Source of the DNA: Prolixibacteraceae bacterium
GTDB lineage: Bacteria; Bacteroidota; Bacteroidia; Bacteroidales; Prolixibacteraceae
NCBI GenBank assembly: GCA_007116765.1
Contig: SKHV01000223.1
Span: forward strand, 1-6,062
Reading direction: 5' to 3'
DNA: 6,062 nt
The translations under genes and the position numbers were made by a program. Within the stretch, counting starts at the first letter, position 1, and every line of letters starts with the position of its first letter. Positions 6,037 to 6,062 of this stretch are shown here, one piece after another. The notes beneath the pieces are model-generated. The model saw only the letters and a list, made by a program, of their open reading frames with translations, was not told the DNA's origin and ran no database searches.

Positions 6037-6062
6037 AATCGAGTCGGTGTTCTCGGTACAAA
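6037..6062 (+). repeat. Start of a further repeat copy, cut by the window edge
   Basis: These 26 bases are identical to 5729-5754 of the first unit, including the variant base at 5748 that distinguishes unit 1 from unit 2. The array therefore continues beyond the window for an unknown length. Confidence 0.85.

Noticed and set aside
5724..6062. CRISPR array
   Set aside because: The repeats are 124 bases with no unique spacers of regular length and no cas genes nearby; they are directly adjacent tandem copies.

Overview
The window is a piece of an AT-rich surface-polysaccharide (O-antigen or capsule type) biosynthesis locus. It most likely comes from a member of the Bacteroidota. Two things suggest this: upstream regions carry TAnnTTTG boxes, the -7 element of Bacteroidota sigma-ABfr promoters, instead of TATAAT, and start codons lack clear Shine-Dalgarno sequences. 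Genus or order cannot be read from the sequence.

Layout. At the left edge (1-232, minus strand) is the N-terminal part of a GT4-like glycosyltransferase that runs out of the window. A short intergenic region (233-381) with divergent promoter-like boxes separates it from a plus-strand run. That run contains a divergent polysaccharide-deacetylase-like protein (382-1317); an N-terminally truncated relic of a COG2865 'RecG-like' ATP-binding/winged-helix regulator (1334-1861); a full-length GT4-like glycosyltransferase (1858-3180) that starts at TTG and overlaps the relic's stop by four bases; hisH (3189-3800); hisF (3810-4562); and a WbuX/WbpG-type N-acetyl sugar amidotransferase (4608-5723). The last 340 bases are non-genic and repeated: two 124-bp tandem units, a third copy interrupted by a 14-bp-stem hairpin with a GAAA loop, and the beginning of a further copy cut by the window edge.

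How the genes fit together. HisH, HisF and the WbuX-like enzyme are the known three-part module that makes an acetamidino group on a nucleotide-activated N-acetylamino sugar. HisH hydrolyses glutamine, HisF conducts the ammonia, and WbuX activates the acetamido group with ATP. The HisF here has lost the Asp that corresponds to catalytic Asp11 of histidine-pathway HisF, which argues for the sugar pathway and against histidine synthesis. The two glycosyltransferases and the deacetylase-like protein would assemble or trim the glycan. The nucleotide-sugar synthesis genes that would identify the sugar are outside the window.

No wholly new system is evident. The points most worth a second look are the tandem repeat array abutting the amidotransferase stop codon, the degraded regulator translationally coupled to the glycosyltransferase, and the unusual deacetylase-like protein.
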